Program-made: the position numbers and the translations under genes
Assembly (NCBI GenBank): GCA_001798595.1
Contig: MGSS01000132.1
Span: 1 to 41,936, forward strand
Direction: 5' to 3'
DNA: 41,936 nt
DNA from: Deltaproteobacteria bacterium RIFCSPLOWO2_12_FULL_60_19
GTDB taxonomy: Bacteria > Desulfobacterota > Binatia > UBA9968
Notes under the pieces: model-generated
What the model was told of the DNA's origin: nothing
The model's input: the letters and a program-made list of their open reading frames with translations, nothing else
Databases searched by the model: none
Shown: positions 1 through 7,259 of the stretch, in pieces
How positions within the stretch are numbered: the stretch's first letter is position 1
How the letters are laid out: every line of letters begins with the position of its first letter

Positions 1-513
1 CACCGCGGCTTCCAGGCCGCGTATTCCTTTCCATTCGGTGGAGGGACGAACGCGACCGTCGCTTCCGATCTGATCGACGCCCCAATAAATTTCCACCGAG
101 TGGCCATCGGGGTCGTTAAACTCGACGGAGATTTGGCATCCGGCCCGGCGCCGTCCTTCAAAGGAGAGCGGAACGTTATGAGCACGCAACCGCTCGCGCG
201 CGGCGAAAACTTCTTCCAGCGTCGCGACCTCGAAGGCCATATGATGCAGTTCCAGTTGTTTTGAATTTCCGGGGCCGGCGCCGACGAGCGCCAGACAGTG
301 ATGGTCGGTGTTGCAGCGGAGGAAAGCGAAGCCGCCGGGTTGCATTTCCTCGGGATAGACGTCCGAGACTTGGAATCCCAGAATCTGCGTGTAAAACGCC
401 AGCGAGCGCTCGAGGTCGCCGACTTGCAAAACCACGTGTCCCAGTTTCCTAATCTTGAACGGCATGCCGGCCGGCGGCGCGACTTTTCTGAGTTTCTCAA
501 CATCCAGAGCCAT
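1..513 (-). CDS. VOC-fold (glyoxalase / extradiol dioxygenase-like) protein, 3' end cut by window edge
   Basis: A 171-codon frame runs off the left edge without a stop, so the C-terminus is missing. The start is ATG at 513, with a good AAAGGAG ribosome site upstream. One complete betaalphabetabetabeta VOC unit is visible: HVVLQVGDLERSLAFY near residue 26, ELHHMAFEV near 90 and FNDPDGHSVEIYWG near 135. H26, one of H90/H91, and E141 are the likely metal ligands, in the order typical of glyoxalase-type and catechol-dioxygenase-like enzymes. The substrate cannot be told from sequence. The gene lies 17 nt downstream of a propeller-protein gene on the same strand, and its ribosome site falls in that gap, so the two are probably co-transcribed. 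Confidence 0.85.
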   Translation of the reverse strand, partial: MALDVEKLRKVAPPAGMPFKIRKLGHVVLQVGDLERSLAFYTQILGFQVSDVYPEEMQPGGFAFLRCNTDHHCLALVGAGPGNSKQLELHHMAFEVATLEEVFAARERLRAHNVPLSFEGRRRAGCQISVEFNDPDGHSVEIYWGVDQIGSDGRVRPSTEWKGIRGLEAAV

Positions 514-530
514 AAACGCGCTCCTTTCAC

Positions 531-1628
531 TCAGGCGGCGACGTGGAGGTTGTGATAATGGTGCGCCTTGGAGACCGCGCCGATCTCCTGAATGATCTTC
601 CGCCAGCTCTCCCCCTCGTCGTCGCTATAGAACACATCTCCGTCCGTGGTGCCGGCAAACAGCGCGAAGCCGCCGTCCCAGACGTCCATCGCCGTCGCTT
701 CGATGTTCGCGCGAATGTGATCCGGCAAGCCCTTGTGCAAAATCTCCCAGCTCTGGCCGCCGTCCCGGCTGCGGGCGACGCGCGCGTCCGCGGTGTGGAG
801 CTTCCGCCACGTGCCGGGGCCGGTCTTTGCGCCTGCGACAAACATGAGGTTGCCGTTGCGCGGATGGATCAGGATCGGATCGACATAGCCGATCCGAAAA
901 TCTCTCGGCGTGAGGCTCGCCCAGCTCCCGCCGCCGTCGCGACTGACGCAGACGCCGGCGACATCGGTCGGCGCGCCGTTGGTCGTCGGCATGACGAGAT
1001 AAACGCTTCCCGGATCTGAAACGGGCGCCAGCACCCGGTGCGCGTCCGGGTTCAAACCCGAAACCGTCTTCCACGTCCTCCCGCCGTCCTTGCTTTTAAG
1101 AAAGCCGCCCACTTCGACCGCGGCATAAATAGTTTCGGCGCGCTGCGGATCGAACGCGAGGCTCTTGACGTGCGCCTGATGCGGCGGGCCGGGGAAGGTC
1201 CACTGCTCGACGCCCGGCACCTGCCGCAGTCCCGGCATCTCGATCCAGTTTTGTCCCAGGTCGTCGCTGTAGAAGAGATGAGCCGGCTGCGTTCCGGCAT
1301 AGAGCCTGGTCCGTCCGCCGACCGGCTGCGCAGCGAGCGTGTAGATCTCCCACCCGCCGATGTCCCGGTCCCGCCTTTCCCAGCTCTTGCCGAGATCTTT
1401 GCTGGCAAAGAGCGCCTCGCCGTAGGTGCCGGCGAAGAGCATGCGGCTCGAAGGCTCAAACAGGATTGCGCTGATATGCTCGCCGGGCAAAAATCTTTGC
1501 TGTAGACTCCATGAACCGTTGCGCCGCGCGAAAGCAAAAATGCCATCGACCGTCCCGACCAGTAGCGTGTCGTTCGGCGACTCCCCTACCGTCGTCGTCT
1601 GACCTCCAGGCGATAAACAGATGAACAT
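531..1628 (-). CDS. BNR/Asp-box beta-propeller protein (YCF48/sialidase-like repeats)
   Basis: The 365-residue protein carries about six Asp-box motifs of the S-x-D-x-G-x-[ST]-W type: SKDLGKSW, SDDLGQNW, SKDGGRTW, SRDGGGSW, SRDGGQSW and SDDEGESW. They are spaced as in sialidase-type or photosystem-assembly-factor-like propellers. No signal peptide is obvious, so it is probably cytoplasmic. Nothing in it identifies sialidase catalytic residues; BNR repeats alone do not imply glycosidase activity. The start at 1628 has a strong AGGAGGG site eight bases upstream. The gene is first in a two-gene unit with the VOC-fold gene. Confidence 0.85.
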   Translation of the reverse strand: MFICLSPGGQTTTVGESPNDTLLVGTVDGIFAFARRNGSWSLQQRFLPGEHISAILFEPSSRMLFAGTYGEALFASKDLGKSWERRDRDIGGWEIYTLAAQPVGGRTRLYAGTQPAHLFYSDDLGQNWIEMPGLRQVPGVEQWTFPGPPHQAHVKSLAFDPQRAETIYAAVEVGGFLKSKDGGRTWKTVSGLNPDAHRVLAPVSDPGSVYLVMPTTNGAPTDVAGVCVSRDGGGSWASLTPRDFRIGYVDPILIHPRNGNLMFVAGAKTGPGTWRKLHTADARVARSRDGGQSWEILHKGLPDHIRANIEATAMDVWDGGFALFAGTTDGDVFYSDDEGESWRKIIQEIGAVSKAHHYHNLHVAA

Positions 1629-1710
1629 AAGCCCGCCCTCCTTTCGGCTCTTGGGAGGATCTGAAAATAACGGCCTAAGTTACCTATTCTTCTCCGCATC
1701 GGTCAAGAGG

Positions 1711-2010
1711 AAAAAACTGATGGGAACCTCGGCTCCCAGGCCGGTCAGAAAGGTCCCAGCTACAAGGCGCGCGAATGCCCGCGAGCGGAGGCGTACTTTC
1801 CTGGTACGTTGACGCGAAGCGGGCCGAGCGCAACCATCACTACCGCCCGCCTGGGGGGTCCCTCGAAGGGCCTATGCGTGGGACGAGAAGGATCAAGCGT
1901 ACCTCACAGATACTCTCAGCTCTTCGGAGCAGCGTAACACCGACGTATCGCATCGGCCCGGAGAGAGATTCCCAGGCGGGCTGACGGTAGACGGGCCTTT
2001 ATGGCCGGGC
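1711..2010 (+). repeat. Dispersed repeat (family R2), copy 1, split by a nested structured element
   Basis: The stretch 1711-1834 aligns with 12820-12933: both have an A-run, a shared AAGG core, then CAAGGCGCGCGAA and CGGAGGCGTACT in the same order. The right end of the family (GGCAGATGGGCCTTT in copy 2) reappears here as GGTAGACGGGCCTTT at about 1986-2000. Between the two parts lies the structured element 1840-1990. The copy stops next to the ychF-like stop codon. No open frame in it looks coding. The family resembles non-autonomous MITE-like intergenic repeats seen in many environmental genomes; that resemblance is from memory. Confidence 0.7.
1840..1990 (+). repeat. Structured hairpin element (family S), copy A
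   Basis: The terminal arms pair: CTACCG at 1840-1845 with CGGTAG at 1985-1990, then GCCCGCCTGGG at 1845-1855 with CCCAGGCGGGC at 1971-1981, with a small TGA bulge. Inside, ATGCG pairs with CGCAT. The element is collinear with 23642-23787 and shares the blocks ATGCGTGGGACGAG, GTACCTC, GGAGCAGCGT and CGGCCCGGAGAGAGAT. Its inner hairpins are more decayed than those in copy B. It may be a MITE-like element, a structured RNA, or both. Confidence 0.75.
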
Positions 2011-2013
2011 TGG

Positions 2014-3045
2014 TCACACGTTGAAGCGGAAGTGGATAATATTGCCGTCCTGGACCAAGTAGTCCTTGCCTTCGAGGCGGAGCTTGCCCGCTTCGCGGCA
2101 CTTGGCCTCGCTGCCGTAGCGGATAAAATCGTCGTAGGCCACGACCTCGGCGCGGATAAAGCCGCGCTCGATGTCGCTGTGGATCTTCCCCGCAGCCTTG
2201 CGGGCGACGGTGCCGCGCGTGATCGTCCACGCCTTGACCTCGTCCTCACCGGTCGTAAAGAAGCTGATGAGATCGAGCAGCGCGTAGGAGGCGCGGATGA
2301 AGCGGTCGCGCGCCGCCTCCACGATTCCCAGCTCCCCCAAGAAAGCCTGCCGGTCCTTCTCGTCCAGCTGCGCGACCTCCATCTCGACCTTGGCCGAGAG
2401 GTAGAGACCGGGCAGCTTGAGTTTCTCCAGCTCCGCTTTGTAAGCGTCGGGGAGTTCTTTCCCCGCCCGCTCTTCCGCCACGTTGAACAGCGCGATCACC
2501 GGCTTGCGGCTCAAAAAGCCGAAGCCCGCAAGCAGCGCCTCTTCGTCGGCGCTGAAGCTCAAGCGTCTCAGGCTCTCTTCGCCTTCGAGCGTTTGCAGGC
2601 AGCGCGCGAGCACTTCCCCCTCGCGCTCCCTCCCCTTCTCCTTCTTGAGCCGCCCCAGGCGATTCTCCAGCACACCCAGGTCCGCGAGAATCATTTCGAT
2701 CAGCAGGCCGCGCAGCTCTTTGAGCGGCTCCGACGCGCCATCGAAGTCGCCGAGCACCAGCGCCATCGCATCGACGTCTTTCATTTGCGCGAGCAGGGCA
2801 GCGTTCGCCTTGAGCTTCTCCTTGCTCTGCGAGGCGGGAAAATCGGTAAAGCGGATCTCGGCATAGGTGGTTTTCTTCGGCTGGAAGATCGCCGCCAGAC
2901 GGTCGACGCGGGTGTCGGGCACTTTGGTCACGCCGAGGTGACTTTCCATCTTTTCACCCTGCCCCAGTTCGGCGTGAAGCCCCGTCAGGGCGTTAAAGAT
3001 CGTCGTCTTGCCGGAACCTTGATGTCCGATCAAACCTACTTTCAA
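2014..3045 (-). CDS. YchF/Obg-like P-loop NTPase (DUF933 family), divergent
   Basis: The 343-residue protein has a P-loop GHQGSGKTT at residues 7-15 and a C-terminal TGS-like domain. The tail has the YchF hallmark: ERGFIRAEVV, then GSEAK, KLRLEGKDYLVQDG and HFRFNV. The N-terminal G-domain departs from classical YchF, which has GxPNVGKST and a DxxG motif followed by a KGEGLGN stretch. Here the equivalent region reads TDFPASQSKEKLK and lacks the glycine. The start is TTG at 3045 with GGAG seven bases upstream; no ATG lies closer to the P-loop. YchF proteins bind ATP or GTP and associate with ribosomes. This is probably a paralogue of the housekeeping gene, so I give no symbol. Confidence 0.85.
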   Translation of the reverse strand: MKVGLIGHQGSGKTTIFNALTGLHAELGQGEKMESHLGVTKVPDTRVDRLAAIFQPKKTTYAEIRFTDFPASQSKEKLKANAALLAQMKDVDAMALVLGDFDGASEPLKELRGLLIEMILADLGVLENRLGRLKKEKGREREGEVLARCLQTLEGEESLRRLSFSADEEALLAGFGFLSRKPVIALFNVAEERAGKELPDAYKAELEKLKLPGLYLSAKVEMEVAQLDEKDRQAFLGELGIVEAARDRFIRASYALLDLISFFTTGEDEVKAWTITRGTVARKAAGKIHSDIERGFIRAEVVAYDDFIRYGSEAKCREAGKLRLEGKDYLVQDGNIIHFRFNV

Positions 3046-3147
3046 CTTTTTTCTCCGTGGGGACGATAATCGCGGATCGCAGTGATTCGTGCAGCGTCAC
3101 GAATACGATTAACAGACAGAAATGGAAAAAGCGAGAAGGGGCGCTTT

Positions 3148-3298
3148 CTTCGTGATGCGTGTTCGTGATCCTCCGAAGCAGTCCTCTGGGCTTTCGTGCT
3201 CGCCGGTCCTCCGGGCACGAGTCGCCATTCGACAAGCTCATGGCCCTGAGCAAAGTCGAAGGGCGAGCACGGCATTTCTCCGATCACGAGCACGATTC
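3148..3298 (+). repeat. 151-bp direct repeat, left copy
   Basis: It matches 7049-7199 over its full 151 bp in the same orientation, at roughly 90% identity with no gaps that I could see by eye. It contains a perfect 10-bp inverted pair (CGTGCTCGCC at 3195-3204, GGCGAGCACG at 3262-3271) and the motif TTCGACAAGCTCA...GTCGAAGGG shared with the repeats at 21101 and 40823. It ends two bases inside the stop codon of the small membrane-protein gene. Confidence 0.9.
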
Positions 3299-3656
3299 AG
3301 AGCGTTGCGATGCAGAAGGCAGGGATCAATGAAGCCCAGCCGATGAGCCAATAGGTCAATGGTCTAAGGGCACAGCCGGATTTTTGGAGGCGTCGCAGCA
3401 GATAATCCGTGGCGATGATTCCCAGCAGACCCGCCACCGAAGAGAAAAGCGCGCGCGGCGGCAGCGGTGTGTCGCCGCCCGGCGCTGTTGCGGATGGAAG
3501 CAGGGAAAGAAACGCGACGAGCCAAGCCGGGAACAGCGCCGCGAGCCCTAGCAGCCAGTACTGCTGTGTTTTCCATTCGGGCCTCTTCGCCTGCAAATAG
3601 AACACCCCTACGCCGGTTGCCACGATACCGACGACTCCGATAACTGCAGATGCCAT
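3297..3656 (-). CDS. Small hydrophobic membrane protein
   Basis: The 119-residue protein has about four hydrophobic segments: VIGVVGIVATGVGVFYL, YWLLGLAALFPAWLVAFLSLL, LFSSVAGLLGIIATDYLL and YWLIGWASLIPAFCIATL. It is therefore probably an inner-membrane protein with four helices. I do not recognise the family. The start at ATG 3656 is chosen because the hydrophobic segment begins there; a longer frame upstream would overlap the methyltransferase gene. It begins 15 nt after that gene's stop, so it is probably last in the operon. The ribosome site is weak. Confidence 0.65.
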   Translation of the reverse strand: MASAVIGVVGIVATGVGVFYLQAKRPEWKTQQYWLLGLAALFPAWLVAFLSLLPSATAPGGDTPLPPRALFSSVAGLLGIIATDYLLRRLQKSGCALRPLTYWLIGWASLIPAFCIATL

Positions 3657-3670
3657 AGCTATTGCACCGC

Positions 3671-4705
3671 CTACTCTTTGAAACCCAGCTCGCGTCTGAC
3701 GATCCTTGCCCCATCGACCATCGCTTTCAGCTTCGGAAACGCGACCCAGCGCGGCGTGGGATTGAAGCCGCAGTCGGGATTGATCCAGAGTTTTTCCGCC
3801 GGGACATGCTTGAGCGCGATCCGGATCCGCTCGGCTACATCTTCCGGCGTCTCGATGTAAAAAGACTTCTGGTCGATCAGCCCGGCGCCCAGCTCGCGAT
3901 CGGCGCCGATCTCCTTGCACAACTCGATCTCCGCCATCTCCCGGTTGGCGAATTCCAGAACAAACTGGTCGGCTTTGGCCGCCAGGAGATCGGGGAAGAG
4001 ACTGCGGTATGTCCGCTTCACCAGGGGGCGGCCACGGTGATTGCCGAAACAGATGTGCATGGCGATTTTCGCCTTTACCCCATCCACCGTGGCGTTGAAG
4101 ATTTGCGCCATCTCTTTTCCATCTTTGTGCAGCTCGCTGAAAGCCGGCTCATCGACCTGAATAAAATCCGCTCCCGCCGCGGCGAGCGCTTTCAGCTCCT
4201 TGTTGATGAGGCCGACGAAGTCCCACGCGAGCTCCCTCTGGTCTTTGTAGCCGCTCTTGATCCGCACTCCGGAGGCAAACGTCGTCGGGCCGGTGCAGGT
4301 CGCTTTAATCGCGTTGGCGGCGTGCGCCTTGAGATAACGGAATTCATCGACCACGCCCAGTCCTTGCGGGGCTGAGATTTTTCCTACGACCTCGTAACTC
4401 TCACGCGTGTCGTAGCCCTGGTCGCCCAAACTTCGCTCCGGCGGCAGCATGTCGATCCCGTTGATTCGCCTCAGGTAGGTCCGAAAGAACGAGCCCAAGC
4501 GCCGCATCTCGCCGTCGGTGATGACGTCCACGCCCGCCCGCTCCTGATCCAGTATGGCGATATCCGTCGCCGTGTCCAGCGCCTCGTCAACGTCCCTTTG
4601 GCCCAGCTTCTTGGCCTCCGCCTCCTGGCGCACGAGATACCACCAGCTCATCTTCGCGTGGCTTCCGACGACTGAAGTAGGAAGGAGAGGCAACGAGGTT
4701 TTCAT
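3671..4705 (-). CDS. MetE-like (cobalamin-independent methionine synthase C-terminal fold) methyltransferase
   Basis: The 344-residue protein matches the catalytic C-terminal barrel of MetE but lacks the MetE N-terminal half. Zinc ligands are visible as H217 and C219 (MHICFGNH), E251 (VLEFANRE) and C312 (NPDCGF), the usual His-x-Cys...Glu...Cys set. Stand-alone MetE-like barrels include archaeal methionine synthases and epoxyalkane:coenzyme M transferase; the thiol and methyl donor here are unknown. I chose ATG 4705 because the fold begins right after it. GTG 4726 would overlap the upstream hydrolase stop by four bases and is possible through translational coupling. Confidence 0.88.
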   Translation of the reverse strand: MKTSLPLLPTSVVGSHAKMSWWYLVRQEAEAKKLGQRDVDEALDTATDIAILDQERAGVDVITDGEMRRLGSFFRTYLRRINGIDMLPPERSLGDQGYDTRESYEVVGKISAPQGLGVVDEFRYLKAHAANAIKATCTGPTTFASGVRIKSGYKDQRELAWDFVGLINKELKALAAAGADFIQVDEPAFSELHKDGKEMAQIFNATVDGVKAKIAMHICFGNHRGRPLVKRTYRSLFPDLLAAKADQFVLEFANREMAEIELCKEIGADRELGAGLIDQKSFYIETPEDVAERIRIALKHVPAEKLWINPDCGFNPTPRWVAFPKLKAMVDGARIVRRELGFKE

Positions 4706-4722
4706 ACCATACCCCCGCTCTT

Positions 4723-5811
4723 TCACTTAAGCGCGCCTCGCGCGCCTAAATGTGTTGCTAGAAAATCTCCGATAAGCGGCCGATACCGGAACGGCATATT
4801 GTTGCAGACGTGGTTGCCGCCTTCGAGCACCACCATCTCCTTCAGGCCCGAGGCCTCGGCGTAGATTCGCTTGGGCTGCTCCATCGGCACGAAATCGTTG
4901 GTCCCGTGGACGATCAACAGCGGGCAGCGGATCTTGCGCGCCAGCCCTTCGAGCGTGCAGCGTCGGTGCAGCTCCCCCAACTGGTTCTTGTCGTAGATCT
5001 TCCAGATGTGCGCGATGCGGGCGAACTCGAACGGATCGTCGAAGCGGTTGAGCGAGCGCGTCCGGTCGTACATCCCGCCGGAGAGCGTGCAGGCTTTGAT
5101 GCGGTCGTCGCAGGCGGCCGAGCGCGGCCCGAGATACCCTCCCATGCTCGGGCCGAACACGCCTAGCCGCGCGGCATCGACCTGAGGCAGCTTTTCCAGG
5201 TAGTCGATAACGGCGGAGGTTGCCTGCTCAAAATCAACGACGATTCCGCCCTGAAACCAGCTCTCGCCTTGCCCGGGGCCGTCGAAGGTAAAGGTCGCCA
5301 GGCCACGCCGCAGAAAAACGTCTTCCATCGTGCGCCCCTCTTCCTTCGTCGATTCCAGGCCTGAGATGATTATCACCACCGGCGGCTTATTCACGCCGTC
5401 GGGCACGCGCAGATAAGCAGGCATGCGAAAATGGCGGAAAGGCACTTCGTGCCGCACTGCCGGCGGATTGAGATAGGGCGCGGCCTTCGCGTAGCACTCC
5501 ACGCGCTTGTTGTGCGCCGGCACGTACTGCTCCATATCGTCGGGCGAGTTGTTACACGCGAAATGATAGGCCATGGCCGCGAGGAGATAGGCGTCGGTTG
5601 CGCTCTCGCGGTTGCCCTTCGCCTCTTGCTCGCGCGCGAACTCCCCGTGCCCCGCCGCTGTCACGCACCACTCGTGGCACCAGTCGCTCCAGATGCGGAT
5701 GCGCGCGCTGGTTGTGACGAGATCGTTATAGTCGATTCCCTGGACCACCATCCGCGGCGCCCAGGTCTTCAGGACGTGATCGACGGTCGGATCGGGATGT
5801 TTGGCGAGCAT
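4723..5811 (-). CDS. Alpha/beta-hydrolase of the FrsA / dihydropseudooxynicotine-hydrolase-like group
   Basis: The 362-residue protein has a helical N-terminal cap (about 1-125) and an alpha/beta-hydrolase core. The nucleophile elbow is G-P-S-M-G-G with S222. The acid is probably D306 in VHGTNDFVP and the base H334 in GGNHVC. The oxyanion-side motif FDGPGQGES at about 177-184 is typical of this group, which includes C-C bond hydrolases acting on diketone-like substrates. The gene lies between two MetE-like genes with a 6-nt gap upstream and an overlap or short gap downstream, so it is clearly in one operon with them. The start at 5811 follows a GGGGGAG site. The substrate is unknown. Confidence 0.88.
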   Translation of the reverse strand: MLAKHPDPTVDHVLKTWAPRMVVQGIDYNDLVTTSARIRIWSDWCHEWCVTAAGHGEFAREQEAKGNRESATDAYLLAAMAYHFACNNSPDDMEQYVPAHNKRVECYAKAAPYLNPPAVRHEVPFRHFRMPAYLRVPDGVNKPPVVIIISGLESTKEEGRTMEDVFLRRGLATFTFDGPGQGESWFQGGIVVDFEQATSAVIDYLEKLPQVDAARLGVFGPSMGGYLGPRSAACDDRIKACTLSGGMYDRTRSLNRFDDPFEFARIAHIWKIYDKNQLGELHRRCTLEGLARKIRCPLLIVHGTNDFVPMEQPKRIYAEASGLKEMVVLEGGNHVCNNMPFRYRPLIGDFLATHLGARGALK

Positions 5812-5817
5812 TGCCGT

Positions 5818-6972
5818 CTATCTCCCCCACAACTGCTTCGTCGCGATTCGCGCTCCTTCCGCCATCGCCTCGAACTTCGCCCAGGCGATCTTGGCGTCGC
5901 CCACGCGCGGGCCGAGGCCGCAGTCGGTTCCGCCCATGACGTTCTCGCGGCCGACGATTTTGGCGTATCTCACGAGCCGGTCCGCGATCAACTGCGGATG
6001 CTCGACGATGTCGGTGGCGTGGCCGACGACGCCGGGGACCAGCACTTTGCCCTCCGGCAGCTTGACTTCCTCCCACACGCGCCACTCGTGCTCGTGGCGC
6101 ACGTTGGAGGCTTCGATGGAATAAGTATTCGCGCGGATTTTAAGAATGAGATCGACGATGTCGCGAAGCGGGATATCGTACTTGTGCGGCCCGTGATAGC
6201 TGCCCCAGCAGGTATGAAAGCGCACGCGGTCGGGCGGAATATCTCTCAGGGCGTGGTTCAGCGCATCGACCCGCATCCCGGCGTACTTGCGATACTCCGC
6301 CACGCTCATCTCGGGATAGATCTGCCAGGCGTCCGGCAGATCGGGATTGTCGATCTGCAGCAGGAAGCCACCCTCGACGATCGCCTTGTATTCCTCCCTC
6401 ATCGCTTCGGCCAGCGCGAAGAGATACTCTTCGTCGCTCCGGTAGTAATCGTTTTTGAGCCAATGCTCCAGCGTCCCCGGCGCGACTGCGGGAAGAAACG
6501 CCTCCTCGTATTTCACCCCCTGAAGCGCGGCTTTGAAATTCTCGATCTCGGTTTTGACGGCGTCGTGCCCGACGTATTTAAGCGGGCCGTTACAGAAAAC
6601 GCGCCAGAGGTTCTCGCCGCGCATCGTGGCAAGCCGCTTCTGGAAATACTCCGGAAAGTCCTTCAAGTCGCGGCCGAAGATTGTCGACGCGCGCTCGTCC
6701 GGCTTGGCGGGCCGCTCGACAAAGCCGCTCAGCCGCTCGCGGGCGTAGCGCGAAAAATTGGGCTTGCCCACCTCGCCGTCGTTGATCACGTCGAGGCCGC
6801 AGGCAATCTGTTTCTTCACGACTTCCACGACCGTCTCGCGCACGCGCTTCGCCAGCGCCTCCTTGTCGTAGGGCTGCCCGCTGTTCCTCGCAACCAACAT
6901 CCCCCTCAAGTCGGGCGGCAGCGGCAGGCTTCCGGCGTGCGTGGTGAGAATGCGCTCCGTGCTGTGCTTCAT
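5818..6972 (-). CDS. MetE-like zinc methyltransferase, longer paralogue
   Basis: The 384-residue protein has the MetE C-terminal barrel, starting TTHAGSLPLPP. Predicted zinc ligands are H253 and C255 (RFHTCWGS), E287 (IEASN) and C351 (GTDCGLG). It is only distantly similar to the second MetE-like protein of the operon and has extra sequence near residues 70-170. It is probably the first gene of the leftward operon 6972-3297. The ribosome site (GCGGAAAA) is weak. It is unlikely to be the housekeeping methionine synthase, because the N-terminal folate-binding half of MetE is absent and because it is paired with a hydrolase; that is inference. Confidence 0.88.
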   Translation of the reverse strand: MKHSTERILTTHAGSLPLPPDLRGMLVARNSGQPYDKEALAKRVRETVVEVVKKQIACGLDVINDGEVGKPNFSRYARERLSGFVERPAKPDERASTIFGRDLKDFPEYFQKRLATMRGENLWRVFCNGPLKYVGHDAVKTEIENFKAALQGVKYEEAFLPAVAPGTLEHWLKNDYYRSDEEYLFALAEAMREEYKAIVEGGFLLQIDNPDLPDAWQIYPEMSVAEYRKYAGMRVDALNHALRDIPPDRVRFHTCWGSYHGPHKYDIPLRDIVDLILKIRANTYSIEASNVRHEHEWRVWEEVKLPEGKVLVPGVVGHATDIVEHPQLIADRLVRYAKIVGRENVMGGTDCGLGPRVGDAKIAWAKFEAMAEGARIATKQLWGR

Positions 6973-7048
6973 CGTTTTTCCGCTTTCATCCGCAAGACGA
7001 GGCTATAGATATGCCTGCCGGTAGGACGCGTCAAGGGGAAGCCCATCG

Positions 7049-7199
7049 CTTCGTGATTCGTGTTCGTGGCACTCCGAGGCGCTCCTCTGCGCTTTCGTGC
7101 TCGCCGCTCCTCAGAGCACGAGTCACCATTCGACAAGCTCATGGCCCTGAACAAAGTCGAAGGGCGAGCACGGCATTTCTCCGATCACGAGCACGATTC
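7049..7199 (+). repeat. 151-bp direct repeat, right copy
   Basis: This is the partner of 3148-3298, with the same length and orientation. Together they bracket the four-gene MetE-like/hydrolase operon. It ends 61 bp before the start of the next rightward gene. Confidence 0.9.
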
Positions 7200-7259
7200 C
7201 GATGAGCCCCTTTCAGCGGCCTGTTGACCGCACAACTCGACGGTAGTACAGAGCAGGGC

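Noticed and set aside
5431-7008. Long plus-strand open frame of 525 codons opposite the MetE-like and hydrolase genes
   Set aside because: It is a GC-rich antisense frame. The minus-strand genes have zinc ligands, a hydrolase triad and ribosome sites; the plus frame has low-complexity Arg/His/Asp-rich sequence and no known motif.
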